Assembly (NCBI RefSeq): GCF_900143005.1
Contig: NZ_FRCS01000007.1
Span: 310,001-374,000 of the forward strand
Source of the DNA: Cryptosporangium aurantiacum
Lineage (GTDB): Bacteria > Actinomycetota > Actinomycetes > Mycobacteriales > Cryptosporangiaceae
DNA: 64,000 nucleotides
Direction: 5' to 3'
Notes under the pieces: generated by a model
Databases searched by the model: none
What the model saw: only the letters and a program-made list of their open reading frames with translations
What the model was told of the DNA's origin: nothing
In this document: one piece after another, positions 25,436-34,629 of the stretch
Layout: every line of letters starts with the position of its first letter
Position numbering within the stretch: position 1 is the first letter of the stretch
Position numbers and translations under genes: made by a program

Positions 25436-27784
25436 ATGGCGGACGAACCGTCCAGCGGAACAACCCAGCTCACCGAGTCCGACACGCGTCCCGCGGAGCC
25501 CGCTCCGCCGCCCCGGCGCCGAAGTTGGCCGGTCTTCGCGGTGATCGCGGTCGGGGTGATCGTGTTCCTCGTCGGCGGTGCCGGCGGGTCGTACCAGAGC
25601 AAACTCGGCGAGGTCCAGAAGAACGACAACGCCTCCTACCTCCCCGCGTCGGCCGAGTCGACGATCGCCGGGAACGAGGCCGAGAAGTTCACCCCGGTGC
25701 AGAACATCCCGGGGTTCGTCGTCTTCCACCGGGACGCCGGCCTGACCCCGGCCGACAAGTCCGCGATCGACGGCCTGGCCACCACCGTCCGTGACCTGCC
25801 CGGCGTCGACGCCCAGGCCGTGACGCCGCCGGAGTACTCCGAGGACGGGCAGACCGCGTCGCTCTTCGTGCCGCTGATCGCCTCGAACAACGGCGAGGAG
25901 CTCAACGGCGAACAGCTGCTCGAGCACGAGCAAGAGGTGCTCAGGGTCGCGCGTGACGCGGCGCCAGACGGCCTCGACGTCCATTCCGCCGGTCCGGGTG
26001 GCCTGCTCGTCGCGTTCATCGACGCGTTCTCCGGGCTCGACAGCACGCTGCTGCTCACCGCGGTCGGCGTCATCTTCGTGATCCTGCTGCTGGTCTACCG
26101 GTCGATTGTCCTACCGTTCCTGCCGCTGATCTCGGCGGGGCTCGCGCTGGGCGTGTCCTCGCTGGTCGTCTACTTCCTGGCGAAGAACGAAGTCCTGACG
26201 CTGACCGGGCAGAGCCAGAGCATTTTGTCGGTGCTGGTACTCGGGGCGGGAACCGACTACGCGCTGCTGCTCATCGCCCGCTACCGCGAGGAGCTGCACG
26301 AATACGCACCGTTCGACGCGATGATCGCGGCGTGGAAGGCCTCGATCCAGGCGATCGTCGCGTCCGCGGCGACCGTGACGATCGCGCTGCTGTGCCTGAG
26401 CTTCTCCGAGCTGAACTCGAACAAGAGCCTCGGTCCGGTCTCGGCGATCGGGATCGTCTGCACGCTGGTCGTGATGACGACGTTCCTGCCGCTGTCGCTG
26501 GTCCTCGTCCCCAAGCTCTGGTTCTGGCCGATCCCGCAGCTGCTCGCCTACGTCGTGCCGCGGCTGCGGCGCGCACGGCCCGAGGGTGCCCGCGGCATCT
26601 TCTGGACGCTCAACGGCTCGTGGGTGTTCTGGCCGCGCATTCCGCACCGTGACCACCAGAGCGACATCGCCTCGCACGGGTTCTGGAGCCGGCTGGCCGG
26701 GCTGGTCGGGCGGTGGCACCGGATCGTGTGGATCGGCGCGACTGTCCTCCTGCTCCTCTGCCTCGCCGGGCTGACGTCGCTGAAGACCGACGGGCTGACC
26801 ACCGCGGAGAGCTTCACCACGAAGCCGGACGCGGTCGTCGGCCAGGAACTCTACGACGCGAACTTCGCCAAGGGCGCCGGCGCTCCGGCCGTGATCGTCA
26901 CCGACGCGTCCGAGACCGATGCGGTCATCGCCGCTGCGCGCGACACCGAGGGTGTGGCGCAGACGCCGGGCTCGGTGTGCGTGCAGCCCGACTACGCGAA
27001 GCTGTCCGCGGCGACCAGTGGGGGCGGCCCGCCGCCGGTGGGTGCGGACGGCTGCCTCGATCCGTCGTTCCAGGTGGCGCCGATCGACGGGCGCATCGTC
27101 GTCAACGCGACGCTCGCCGACTCGTACGACTCACCGGCCGCCTACGACACGATCGAGCGCCTGCGCACCGCCGTGCACGGGGTGTCCGGCGCGGACGCGA
27201 AGGTCGGCGGGGCCTCGGCGGCCAACCTCGACGTCTCCACCGCCTCGGTCCACGACCGGAACCTGATCATCCCGATCGTCCTCGCGGTGATCTTCGTGAT
27301 CCTGGCCGTGCTGTTCCGGGCGCTGCTGGCGCCGGTGCTGCTGATCGCCACCGTCGTGCTCTCGTTCGCGGCGACGCTGGGCGTGTGCGGGTTCATGTTC
27401 ACGCACGTCTTCGGCTTCGAGGGCGCCGATCAGTCGTTCCCGCTCTTCGCGTTCGTGTTCTTGGTGGCCCTCGGGATCGACTACAACATCTTCCTGATGA
27501 CACGGGTCCGTGAGGAGGCGCTGTCGTTCGGCACCCGCCAGGGTGTGCTGCGCGGCCTGTCGGTGACCGGCGGCGTGATCACGTCGGCGGGCATCGTGCT
27601 CGCGGCCACGTTCGTCGTGCTCGGCATCCTTCCGCTGGTGTTCCTCGCCGAGATCGGTTTCGCGGTGGCGTTCGGCGTGCTGCTCGACACGATCATCGTC
27701 CGCAGCCTGCTGGTGCCCGCGTTGAGCTACGACATCGGCCGCCGGATCTGGTGGCCCTCACGGCTGGCCGCCGGGAAGGACTGA
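25436..27784 (+). CDS. MMPL/RND-family membrane transporter
   Basis: A 782-residue inner-membrane protein with two halves of about six transmembrane helices each and two extracytoplasmic loops. Both halves carry the family motif: GTDYALLLIARYREE in the first and GIDYNIFLMTRVREE in the second, with the Asp/Tyr pair used in proton relay. MMPL proteins export lipids or small molecules using the proton gradient. ATG 25436 has a perfect GGAGGAA, so the in-frame ATG at 25400 is less likely. The cargo is unknown. Confidence 0.93.
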   Translation: MADEPSSGTTQLTESDTRPAEPAPPPRRRSWPVFAVIAVGVIVFLVGGAGGSYQSKLGEVQKNDNASYLPASAESTIAGNEAEKFTPVQNIPGFVVFHRDAGLTPADKSAIDGLATTVRDLPGVDAQAVTPPEYSEDGQTASLFVPLIASNNGEELNGEQLLEHEQEVLRVARDAAPDGLDVHSAGPGGLLVAFIDAFSGLDSTLLLTAVGVIFVILLLVYRSIVLPFLPLISAGLALGVSSLVVYFLAKNEVLTLTGQSQSILSVLVLGAGTDYALLLIARYREELHEYAPFDAMIAAWKASIQAIVASAATVTIALLCLSFSELNSNKSLGPVSAIGIVCTLVVMTTFLPLSLVLVPKLWFWPIPQLLAYVVPRLRRARPEGARGIFWTLNGSWVFWPRIPHRDHQSDIASHGFWSRLAGLVGRWHRIVWIGATVLLLLCLAGLTSLKTDGLTTAESFTTKPDAVVGQELYDANFAKGAGAPAVIVTDASETDAVIAAARDTEGVAQTPGSVCVQPDYAKLSAATSGGGPPPVGADGCLDPSFQVAPIDGRIVVNATLADSYDSPAAYDTIERLRTAVHGVSGADAKVGGASAANLDVSTASVHDRNLIIPIVLAVIFVILAVLFRALLAPVLLIATVVLSFAATLGVCGFMFTHVFGFEGADQSFPLFAFVFLVALGIDYNIFLMTRVREEALSFGTRQGVLRGLSVTGGVITSAGIVLAATFVVLGILPLVFLAEIGFAVAFGVLLDTIIVRSLLVPALSYDIGRRIWWPSRLAAGKD

Positions 27785-27809
27785 CGCGCCGCACCGGTAC
27801 GGTGCGCGC

Positions 27810-28412
27810 GTGGACGAAGGCGGGTTCTGGGACGTCGTTGCCGAGGCGTACGCGGCGCTCGAGTGCGGGTGGTACGACGAGGACACACCGCGGGACGCGG
27901 TCGCGGTGGCCTGGTCGAGCCTGCTCGCCGAGCGGTCGGCGGACGACGTCCTGGACTTCGCGGTGCACTACGAGCGCGCGATGGAGCGTGCCCGGCGTCC
28001 GGTGACGCTGGCGGCGGCCGCGCTGCTCTCCGGCGGCGCCGCCGACGACTGGTACGGACGGTTCGCGTACGAGGACCGGTTCGCCGCGTTCCGGTCGGCG
28101 CTGGTCGCGCTCGGCCGGACGTCGTTCGAGGCGGTGATCGCCGAGCCCGACGTCCTGGCTTCGCTGCCCGACGCGGACGCCGTGGAGCGGGGGGACTGGG
28201 ACTTCTTCGCGAACCTCGACGCGGTGCCGCGAGACGCGTACGCGGCGGCCGGCGGCGATCCCGGGGCGTTCGCGAACGCGGTCGCCGGGCAGCTCGGGGC
28301 TCGGCCCGTCCGTGGCGTACCACCGCTCCGGGGGGAGTGGCACATCGACGAGTCCACGCTCGCCACCCGCTTCCCGAAACTCGCCGCCCGTTTCCCGGAC
28401 GGCGTGCACTAG
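27810..28412 (+). CDS. DUF4240-family protein
   Basis: A 200-residue protein beginning MDEGGFWDVVAEA with an AALLSGGAADDWYGRF segment, which fits DUF4240 (FWxLI near the start, GGxSDDxFxxFRxW in the middle). Function unknown. It follows the MMPL gene by 25 bases and may be co-transcribed. Its stop codon shares the four bases CTAG (28409-28412) with the stop of the convergent TetR gene. Confidence 0.7.
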   Translation: MDEGGFWDVVAEAYAALECGWYDEDTPRDAVAVAWSSLLAERSADDVLDFAVHYERAMERARRPVTLAAAALLSGGAADDWYGRFAYEDRFAAFRSALVALGRTSFEAVIAEPDVLASLPDADAVERGDWDFFANLDAVPRDAYAAAGGDPGAFANAVAGQLGARPVRGVPPLRGEWHIDESTLATRFPKLAARFPDGVH

Positions 28413-29002
28413 GAGCGGGTGAGCACGCCGCTGACGACCGTCACCACCGTCCGGCGGACGTCCGCGGGGTCCGGCGGGGTACCGGTGCGATCGGCGAACA
28501 GCAGGTGGCAGGCGCCGATCAGCGTGGCCGCCACCCCGTCGACCTCCGCGTCCGCCGTGATCCGGCCGAGGTCGCGCTCCGCGGTCAGGTAGGCGCCGAT
28601 CAGGATCGCGGCCTCGGTCAGCACCGGGATCCCGGCAGGCCAGTCGCGGCGCAGCCGGGCGCGCAGCGCGTCGCGGAAGATGACCAGCGGGACGATCGCC
28701 ACCGCGACCGAGTTGAACAGCGCGGTGAGCGCCGCGGCGAGGTTGTCGACGACCGTGCCGGTTCCCGCGGCGTCCCGCAGTGCGGCTGCCTGGGCGTCCA
28801 TCCGGGTGACGCGGTCGAGCACGAACTCCGCGAGGAACGCGTCGAAGTCCTCGAAGTGCCGGTGCAGCACGCCCTTGGCGCAGCCCGCCTCGGTCGTCAC
28901 CGCCCGGCTGGTCAGCGCGCTGGGCCCGTCCCGCAGCAGGACACGTTCGGCGGCGTCGAACAACTGCTCGCGGACGTCGCGAATGGCTACCCCGGTCGGC
29001 AC
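28409..29002 (-). CDS. TetR-family repressor
   Basis: A 197-residue regulator. The N-terminal helix-turn-helix is LTSRAVTTEAGCAKGVLHRHF (about 28-48), followed by a helical ligand-binding domain. It starts at GTG 29002, 24 bases from a 42-bp palindrome and divergent from a methyltransferase. It most likely represses itself and the methyltransferase by binding that palindrome (inferred). Confidence 0.9.
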   Translation of the reverse strand: MPTGVAIRDVREQLFDAAERVLLRDGPSALTSRAVTTEAGCAKGVLHRHFEDFDAFLAEFVLDRVTRMDAQAAALRDAAGTGTVVDNLAAALTALFNSVAVAIVPLVIFRDALRARLRRDWPAGIPVLTEAAILIGAYLTAERDLGRITADAEVDGVAATLIGACHLLFADRTGTPPDPADVRRTVVTVVSGVLTRS

Positions 29003-29026
29003 CAGCGAATCGTACTTCGCTTGACC

Positions 29027-29068
29027 GAAGTGGGCATGCGCCCACTAGAGTGGGCGCATGCCCACTTC
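29027..29068. promoter_or_regulatory. 42-bp perfect palindrome, probable TetR operator
   Basis: Arms of 20 bases (GAAGTGGGCATGCGCCCACT and its exact complement) flank an AG centre. Each arm holds an 18-bp box that is itself an inverted repeat, GTGGGC-N4-GCCCAC, so two operator boxes lie back to back. The right arm contains the ATG of the methyltransferase. Confidence 0.8.
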
Positions 29069-29855
29069 TGCTCAGCCCCACCAGCACCGTCAGTTCGCGG
29101 AGTCGTTCGGCGTGGACGCCGCCCGCTACGACCGCACCCGACCGCGCTACCCCGACGCGCTCGTGCGGCGGATCGCCGCCGCCGGGCCGGACATCCTCGA
29201 CGTCGGCACCGGCACCGGCATCGTGGCGCGGCAGCTCCGCACCGCCGGTGCCACCGTGCTCGGCGTCGAGCCCGACGAGCGGATGGCCGCGTTCGCCCGC
29301 GACACCGGAGTGCCGGTCGAGGTCACGACGTTCGAGGCCTGGGACCCGGGCGGCCGCACGTTCGACGCGGTCGTCGCCGGGCAGACCTGGCACTGGGTCG
29401 ATCCGGTCGCGGGCGCCGCGAAGGCGGCGGAGGTTCTGCGCCCCGGCGGTCGGATCGTGCTGTTCTGGCACGTGTTCCAGGTCGCGCCGGCGCTCGCTGA
29501 GGCGTCCGCCGCCGTCCTCCGGCGCGTCGCACCGGAGCTGCCGTTCGATCCCCGGGCGCTCGCGCGCCCGGCTGCGGCCTACGAACCGATGCTGGGCCCG
29601 GTGGTCGACGCTCTGCGCCGCGCCGGATTCGGCGAACCGGAGCGGTGGGACGCTGACGAGCAGCGCACCTACACGAAGGACGAGTGGCTCGACCAGATCC
29701 CGACCCAGGGCATGCTGACCCGTCTCCCCGCGGACGCGGTCGCGGAGGTGATCGCCGAGGCCGGCACCGCGATCGACACGCTCGGCGGCGCCGCGCCGGT
29801 CTCGAGCATCACGGTCGCGCTCGCCGCTACCGCGCCCGCCGGGATCAGGCGGTGA
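29058..29855 (+). CDS. Class I SAM-dependent methyltransferase
   Basis: A 265-residue methyltransferase. Motif I is ILDVGTGTGIVARQL (about 46-60), motif II VLGVEPDERMAAFAR and motif IV FDAVVAGQTWHWVD, of the UbiE/Methyltransf_11 kind. The substrate is unknown. Its ATG lies inside the right arm of the TetR palindrome, with no Shine-Dalgarno, which suggests a leaderless or hairpin-controlled message. It overlaps the convergent FAD reductase by 11 bases. Confidence 0.9.
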   Translation: MPTSAQPHQHRQFAESFGVDAARYDRTRPRYPDALVRRIAAAGPDILDVGTGTGIVARQLRTAGATVLGVEPDERMAAFARDTGVPVEVTTFEAWDPGGRTFDAVVAGQTWHWVDPVAGAAKAAEVLRPGGRIVLFWHVFQVAPALAEASAAVLRRVAPELPFDPRALARPAAAYEPMLGPVVDALRRAGFGEPERWDADEQRTYTKDEWLDQIPTQGMLTRLPADAVAEVIAEAGTAIDTLGGAAPVSSITVALAATAPAGIRR

Positions 29856-31056
29856 GCGCCGGGAACAGGTCGATCGCGTCCTGCCAGCCCGCGCGCCGGG
29901 CGATCAGGCGCCGGTACTTCATCACCTTGCCCGGCTCGTTGAGCGTCACCGCGCCGGCGATCCGCTCCCCGGACCGGTAGATCGCGACGAACCGCGGCCC
30001 GTCGAGGTCGCCGAGCACGACCCGCACCTCGTCGGGCGCGGGATGGCCGACGAACTGCAGGCGGTGGTCGTACCAGTCGCTCCAGACGTACGGCGCGGTC
30101 GCGTATGGCGTCCGTTCGCCGAGCCCGAGCGCGTTGCGGGCGGCCGCGGCGCCCTGCTCGGCGGCGCCGGTCCAGTTCTCCAGCCGCATCACCGGGACGT
30201 CGAGCAGCTGGTTGGGCCAGTGCGCGACGTCGCCCGCCGCGTACACGTCCGGGACCGACGTGGCGAGGTACTCGTCGCAGCGCACACCGCCGTCACCCGG
30301 GTCCAGCGCCACCCCGGAGCCCGCGAGCCACCCGGTGGCCGGGCGCGATCCGATCCCGACGACGACCAGGTCGGCGTCGATCACCGAACCGTCGGAGAGT
30401 TCGACCGCCTCGACCGTGTCCGACCCGCGGAGCGCGGCCACCGACGTCCCGAGCCGGAGGTCGGTGCCCGCCCGCTCGTGCAGGCGCGCGAGCGCGGCGC
30501 CGACCAGCGGCCCGGCGGCCCGGACCAGCGGCACCGGCGCGGCCTCGACGACCGTCACCGGGTTGCCGTAGCGGCGCGCCGCCGACGCGATCTCCGACCC
30601 GATGAAACCCGCGCCGACGACGACGATCCGCGCACCGGCGTGCAGCGCGTCCCGGATCGCCCGCGCGTCGTCCAGCGTGCGCAGCGTATGGACGCCGCGC
30701 AGGGCGGGCGCGCCGGGGAGCGGCACCGGGGTGGAGCCGGTCGCGATCACGGCGGCGCGGTAGCCGAGCGCCTCGCCGCCGACGGTCACCGTGCGGGCGT
30801 CCGGGTCCAAACTCGTCGCCGGAGCGCCCAGGCGCAGGTCGACGCCGAGGTCGTCGCGTAGGTGCTGTTCCTCGCGGAAGACCACGGCCTCGGCGCCCGG
30901 CTCGAGGAACGCCTTCGACAGCGGTGGGCGGTCGTAGGGGAGGTGCGGTTCGGCGCCGATCAGCGTGATCGGACCGTCGTAGCCGTAATTCCGCGCCGCC
31001 TCGACCGCGCGCAGCCCGGCCAAGGAAGCACCGATCACAACAAACGGCGCGCTCAT
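29845..31056 (-). CDS. FAD-dependent NAD(P)H-ferredoxin reductase-type oxidoreductase
   Basis: About 403 residues, in the family of ferredoxin/rubredoxin reductases that serve cytochrome P450 or dioxygenase systems. The FAD site is FVVIGASLAGLRAVEAAR, the NAD(P)H site IVVVGAGFIGSEIASAAR, and the second FAD motif DVYAAGDVAHW. LPYDRPPLSKAFL is typical of the subfamily. A C-terminal reductase domain is present. No ferredoxin or P450 is nearby. ATG 31056 is taken because the FAD motif begins five residues later; two ATGs upstream (31065 and 31083) are possible. Confidence 0.9.
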   Translation of the reverse strand: MSAPFVVIGASLAGLRAVEAARNYGYDGPITLIGAEPHLPYDRPPLSKAFLEPGAEAVVFREEQHLRDDLGVDLRLGAPATSLDPDARTVTVGGEALGYRAAVIATGSTPVPLPGAPALRGVHTLRTLDDARAIRDALHAGARIVVVGAGFIGSEIASAARRYGNPVTVVEAAPVPLVRAAGPLVGAALARLHERAGTDLRLGTSVAALRGSDTVEAVELSDGSVIDADLVVVGIGSRPATGWLAGSGVALDPGDGGVRCDEYLATSVPDVYAAGDVAHWPNQLLDVPVMRLENWTGAAEQGAAAARNALGLGERTPYATAPYVWSDWYDHRLQFVGHPAPDEVRVVLGDLDGPRFVAIYRSGERIAGAVTLNEPGKVMKYRRLIARRAGWQDAIDLFPALTA

Positions 31057-31101
31057 GGGGAGCATAGTGGAACGGGATTTCAAAACCTGTCAACCGTCGA
31101 G

Positions 31102-31117
31102 CTAGCCGTGTGGCTAG
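31102..31117. promoter_or_regulatory. CTAG-type inverted repeat upstream of the FAD reductase
   Basis: CTAGCC-GTGT-GGCTAG sits in the 65-base gap between the TetR stop and the FAD-reductase start, about 46 bases before the latter. It shares the CTAG half-site with the palindrome at 31803-31823, so both are probably bound by the TetR protein encoded between them. Confidence 0.6.
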
Positions 31118-31121
31118 TGTC

Positions 31122-31733
31122 TCAGCGGCGGCGTCTGGCTCCGACGAGTCGGAGCCCGGCGTCGAGCAGGTGTTCTTCCAGCTCGGCGTCGCCGAGGTGG
31201 GTGAACTGCGGGCTCGCGGCGGCGGCGACGATGCCGGTGAGCGCCACGGCGGCGGCCACCAGGCGCCCCGCGTCGGCGTCCGGGCCGACCAGCACGAGCG
31301 GCACCCGGCGCTCGAACTCGTCGAAGTGCGGCCAGTGCTCGTGCAGGATTCGCAGCACCGCGACGTCGTCGTAGAGCAGGGTCAGCAGCTGGCGGTGTCC
31401 GATCACGAGCCGGGTGAACGCGGTGAGGAACGCGCGGGTGCGCGCGGCCTGGCCGCGCTGGGCCTCGGCCTCCCGGAGGATCGCGAGCAGCTGGTCGAGG
31501 ACCGGCGTGACGACCGCGACGACGATCTCGTCCTTGGTCTTGAAGTGGTAGTAGACCGCGGCCTTGGTGACGCCCATCGCGTCGGCGATCATCTGCAGCG
31601 AGGTGCCCTCGACGCCGTACTCGGCGAACTGCGCGACCGCGGCGTCGATCACGCGCTGCCGTCCGTCCGCGGGGCGTCCGCCGGTGGTCCGGCGCGCCGT
31701 GGACGTGCCCTGCTCGCTGGTGACGCTCGTCAC
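31122..31733 (-). CDS. TetR-family repressor
   Basis: A 203-residue regulator with helix-turn-helix SLQMIADAMGVTKAAVYYHF (about 45-64). GTG 31733 has GGGAGGA upstream. Its gene is bracketed by two CTAG-containing inverted repeats, one upstream of itself and one between it and the FAD reductase on the same strand, so it probably controls itself, the reductase and the divergent gene at 31949. The ligand is unknown. Confidence 0.9.
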   Translation of the reverse strand: MTSVTSEQGTSTARRTTGGRPADGRQRVIDAAVAQFAEYGVEGTSLQMIADAMGVTKAAVYYHFKTKDEIVVAVVTPVLDQLLAILREAEAQRGQAARTRAFLTAFTRLVIGHRQLLTLLYDDVAVLRILHEHWPHFDEFERRVPLVLVGPDADAGRLVAAAVALTGIVAAAASPQFTHLGDAELEEHLLDAGLRLVGARRRR

Positions 31734-31802
31734 TCGTCCTCCCTAGTTCGCCAGGAGTCTAGGGCTGTTTCTTGAGAAACGTCAACGATTCAACTTGCCA
31801 AT

Positions 31803-31823
31803 CGGCTAGCACTGTGCTAGCCG
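31803..31823. promoter_or_regulatory. 21-bp perfect palindrome, probable TetR operator
   Basis: Arms CGGCTAGCAC and GTGCTAGCCG flank a single T. It lies 70 bases upstream of the TetR start and 126 bases before the divergent gene at 31949, in a good place to control both. Confidence 0.75.
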
Positions 31824-31948
31824 GTCGTCTAGCGCGCTGAACAGGGTCCACGATGGAACGGCGGAACAGCCCGGATTTCCGCGATGAGTTCGGCGGTCGG
31901 CCGCGGTCTCCATGACGAAGCCGAACACGCGCGAAGCGAGGACGAACG

Positions 31949-32617
31949 ATGAACACCATCCAGCACGGCCCAACTCTTCCGCCGGCCGAGATCGACGCCG
32001 CGGTGCGCGCCGAACGGCGGCGGCTCTGCGACTACCTGGACGGGCTGGACACGGCCGACTGGGACGTACCGTCGCTCTGCGCCGCCTGGACCGTCCGCGA
32101 GGTCGTCGCGCACCTCACGACGACCACCCGGGAGACGGTCTTCTCGGTGATGCGGAGCGCGATCAAGGCGCGCGGCAGCTTTGACCGGATGCAGGACGAC
32201 GTGGCGCGCGGCCTGGCCGCGCGGTACCCGCCGGCCGAACTCGTCGCGCGGCTCCGGGAGAGCGCGGAGTCCACGCGCCGGATGCCGGGCAGCGGCCCGA
32301 TGGATCCGCTGATGGACGTGCTGGTACACGGTCAGGACATCGCCAGGCCGCTGGGCCGGCCGTACCCGATGCCGACCCGGTTGGCGCTGCCCGCACTGGC
32401 CTACGTGGCGAAGAACCGTCTGCTCGGCGGACCGAAGCGGGTGGCGGGGCTCGAGCTGGTCACCACCGACGCGGACTGGTCGACGGGCCAGGGGCCGGCG
32501 GTCCGGGGCAGGGCCGAGGAGCTGCTGCTGGCGGCGGCCGGGCGGCTGGCGGGCCTGGCCGGGCTCACCGGCCCCGGCCTCGACCGCCTCGCCGAGCGTC
32601 TCGGCGACCGGCGCTGA
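31949..32617 (+). CDS. Maleylpyruvate isomerase / mycothiol-dependent DinB-fold protein
   Basis: A 222-residue protein of the TIGR03083-type family. It has WTVREVVAHL near residue 50 and MDVLVHGQDIARPLG near 125, carrying the His residues that bind metal in DinB/MDMPI folds. Such enzymes use mycothiol as cofactor or act as thiol transferases in actinobacteria. GAGGAC lies before ATG 31949. It is divergent from the TetR gene and shares its operator region. The substrate is unknown. Confidence 0.85.
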   Translation: MNTIQHGPTLPPAEIDAAVRAERRRLCDYLDGLDTADWDVPSLCAAWTVREVVAHLTTTTRETVFSVMRSAIKARGSFDRMQDDVARGLAARYPPAELVARLRESAESTRRMPGSGPMDPLMDVLVHGQDIARPLGRPYPMPTRLALPALAYVAKNRLLGGPKRVAGLELVTTDADWSTGQGPAVRGRAEELLLAAAGRLAGLAGLTGPGLDRLAERLGDRR

Positions 32618-32679
32618 CCGGCGGTGGCGACGGGAGGGGTACGCGCGACTTCGCGCGAGCCCCCGGGGACGATGGGGAC

Positions 32680-33888
32680 GTGTCTGCCCCCTTCATCACC
32701 TCACAGCCTCACCGTCCCAAATCCGTAGGGCGGTGGTACGCGGTCTCGCTGGTGTTCCTCGCGGTCGGTCTGTCGATGGCGATGACGTTCCCGTTCCGGG
32801 CGCTGTTCCTCACCGACGCCGTGCACGCCGGTCCGGTGCTGGTCACCGTGTTCCTGCTGGTCGCCGCCGTCACCGGGGTGCTCGCGGCGAGCGCGCTGGG
32901 GCGGCTGTCGGACTCCCGGCCGTGGCGGAGCCGGCTGATCGTCGCGGCGTCGCTGGCCGGGGTCGTGGGGTGCGGCCTGAGCGCCGTCGTGCGGAACTAC
33001 TGGGTGCTGCTGATCGTCACCGCAACGGCCGTGGCGGTGTCGACCGCGCTGCAGGCTCAGTTGTTCGCCTACGCCCGGGTCGCGGTGGGTACCGGGGAGC
33101 GGGCCGCGCTGACGATCAACGCCCTGCGGACGCTGTTCTCGGCGAGCTGGGTCGCCGGACCGTTCCTGGCCGCGGTGCTGATCGAGGTCGGCGGGTTCAC
33201 GCTGATCTTCGCGGTGGCCGCGGGCGTCTACGCGGTGGCGGCGGTGGTGGCGCAACTCGGCATGCCGGAGCCCGCGCCCACCGACGCGGCAGTTCCGGAC
33301 GCCGCACTTCCGGAGGACGGCTCGAGCTCGCGGGACGTCTCCGAGGGCCTGCTGTGGCTCAACGTCGTCGGCCTGGTCCTGATGCAGACCGCCGCCGTGC
33401 TCGGCGTCCAAGCATTGCCGTTGTTCGTGGACGAGGACCTGCATGGCAGCGTCCGCGACACCGGGCTCATCCTCGGCCTCTGCGCCGCGCTGGAGATCCC
33501 GCTGATGCTCGCGTTCGGCGCGCTGGCCGGGCGGATCCCGATCCGCGTGCTGTACCTCGTCGGCCCCGCGCTCGCGGCGGCGTACTTCGCGGTGGTCGCG
33601 GTCTCCACCGGCACCGGCCAGGTCGCGGCCGCGCAGATCCTCAACGCGTCCGGGATCGCGCTGATCCAGGGCATCGGCATCACGTACTTCCTCGACCTGC
33701 TGCCGAACCGGCCGGGCCGGGCGTCGACGCTGTTCAGCAACGCGTTCCCAATCGGCGCGACGCTGTCGGCGCCGCTGCTGGGCGTCGCCCAGCACATCGG
33801 CTACCGGTACGGGTTCGCCGCCGCGGCGGTGCTCAGCACGGTCGGGCTCGCGCTGGTGCTCACCCGGCGGACGCCTTCCCGCCGGTGA
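32680..33888 (+). CDS. MFS transporter, sugar-efflux (SetA)-like
   Basis: A 402-residue integral membrane protein with 12 predicted helices in two halves and a short cytosolic linker (about 195-220). LGRLSDSRPWRSRLIV is the conserved loop 2-3 motif. The N-terminal pattern (AMTFPFRALFLTDAV) and the second-half GRIPIRVLYLVG resemble SetA-type sugar efflux carriers. The GTG start at 32680 follows GGGGAC-type purines. It is convergent with the GNAT gene and overlaps it by 29 bases. The cargo is inferred, not shown. Confidence 0.85.
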   Translation: MSAPFITSQPHRPKSVGRWYAVSLVFLAVGLSMAMTFPFRALFLTDAVHAGPVLVTVFLLVAAVTGVLAASALGRLSDSRPWRSRLIVAASLAGVVGCGLSAVVRNYWVLLIVTATAVAVSTALQAQLFAYARVAVGTGERAALTINALRTLFSASWVAGPFLAAVLIEVGGFTLIFAVAAGVYAVAAVVAQLGMPEPAPTDAAVPDAALPEDGSSSRDVSEGLLWLNVVGLVLMQTAAVLGVQALPLFVDEDLHGSVRDTGLILGLCAALEIPLMLAFGALAGRIPIRVLYLVGPALAAAYFAVVAVSTGTGQVAAAQILNASGIALIQGIGITYFLDLLPNRPGRASTLFSNAFPIGATLSAPLLGVAQHIGYRYGFAAAAVLSTVGLALVLTRRTPSRR

Positions 33889-34423
33889 GCGGCTTGTGGA
33901 ACACCACGTAGTCGCAGGGGGTGGCGAGCAGCGGCGCGAGGCGGGGCTCGGCCACCTGGAAGTCGCCGGTGCGCACGACCCGGTAGCCGATCCTGCCGTA
34001 CCAGTCCCGCAGGAACTCCTTCGACGGGTGCGCCCAGTCCTGCGGAACGAGCACCTCGAGCTGCATCACCGCTGCTCCGGCGCTGCGCCCGGCCTTTTCC
34101 GCGAACCGGACGAGCTCGCGGCCGATGCCGATCCCGCGGTACTTCGGCGCGGCCACCAGCATGCCGAACTCCGCGGTGCGCTCGTCGAGTTGCCGGATCC
34201 GCACGCAGCCGACGACCTCGTCGTCCAGCCGCGCGACCCACAGCTCGCCCGCCCGGATCAGTTCGGCGATCTCGTCCACCGTCGTTCTGGTCGTGCCGGG
34301 GATCCACAGACCTTGTTCTGCGGTCTCGTAGACCTCGTTGACCAGGTCGGCCAGGCGCGCGACCAGGACGTCGTCCCGGGAGTCCGAAGCGGGCAGCGAA
34401 GCGATCGTCAACACAGGTTCCAC
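33860..34423 (-). CDS. GNAT-family N-acetyltransferase
   Basis: A 187-residue acetyltransferase with the acetyl-CoA motif VAAPKYRGIGIGRELVRFAEK (the R-G-x-G-I-G loop near 105) and a preceding EFGMLVA strand. The substrate is unknown. It overlaps the convergent MFS gene. Confidence 0.9.
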   Translation of the reverse strand: MEPVLTIASLPASDSRDDVLVARLADLVNEVYETAEQGLWIPGTTRTTVDEIAELIRAGELWVARLDDEVVGCVRIRQLDERTAEFGMLVAAPKYRGIGIGRELVRFAEKAGRSAGAAVMQLEVLVPQDWAHPSKEFLRDWYGRIGYRVVRTGDFQVAEPRLAPLLATPCDYVVFHKPLTGGKASAG

Positions 34424-34629
34424 GGGTCCCAGTGTGCGTCAGGCGCGCGAGAACAGTCGGCAACGGTTGCCCGAACGGCCGGTGACACGGCTGTGACCAG
34501 CAATAACGCGATCAGCGAGTGGCCTGCGACGCAAGGTTCGTGCAAGGTCGGCTGTGGACGCTGCCAGTGCCGGACGGGTCGGTGACCCACCCGCCGGTGT
34601 CCGTGCGTTTCCCTCACGAAAGGCCGCAC

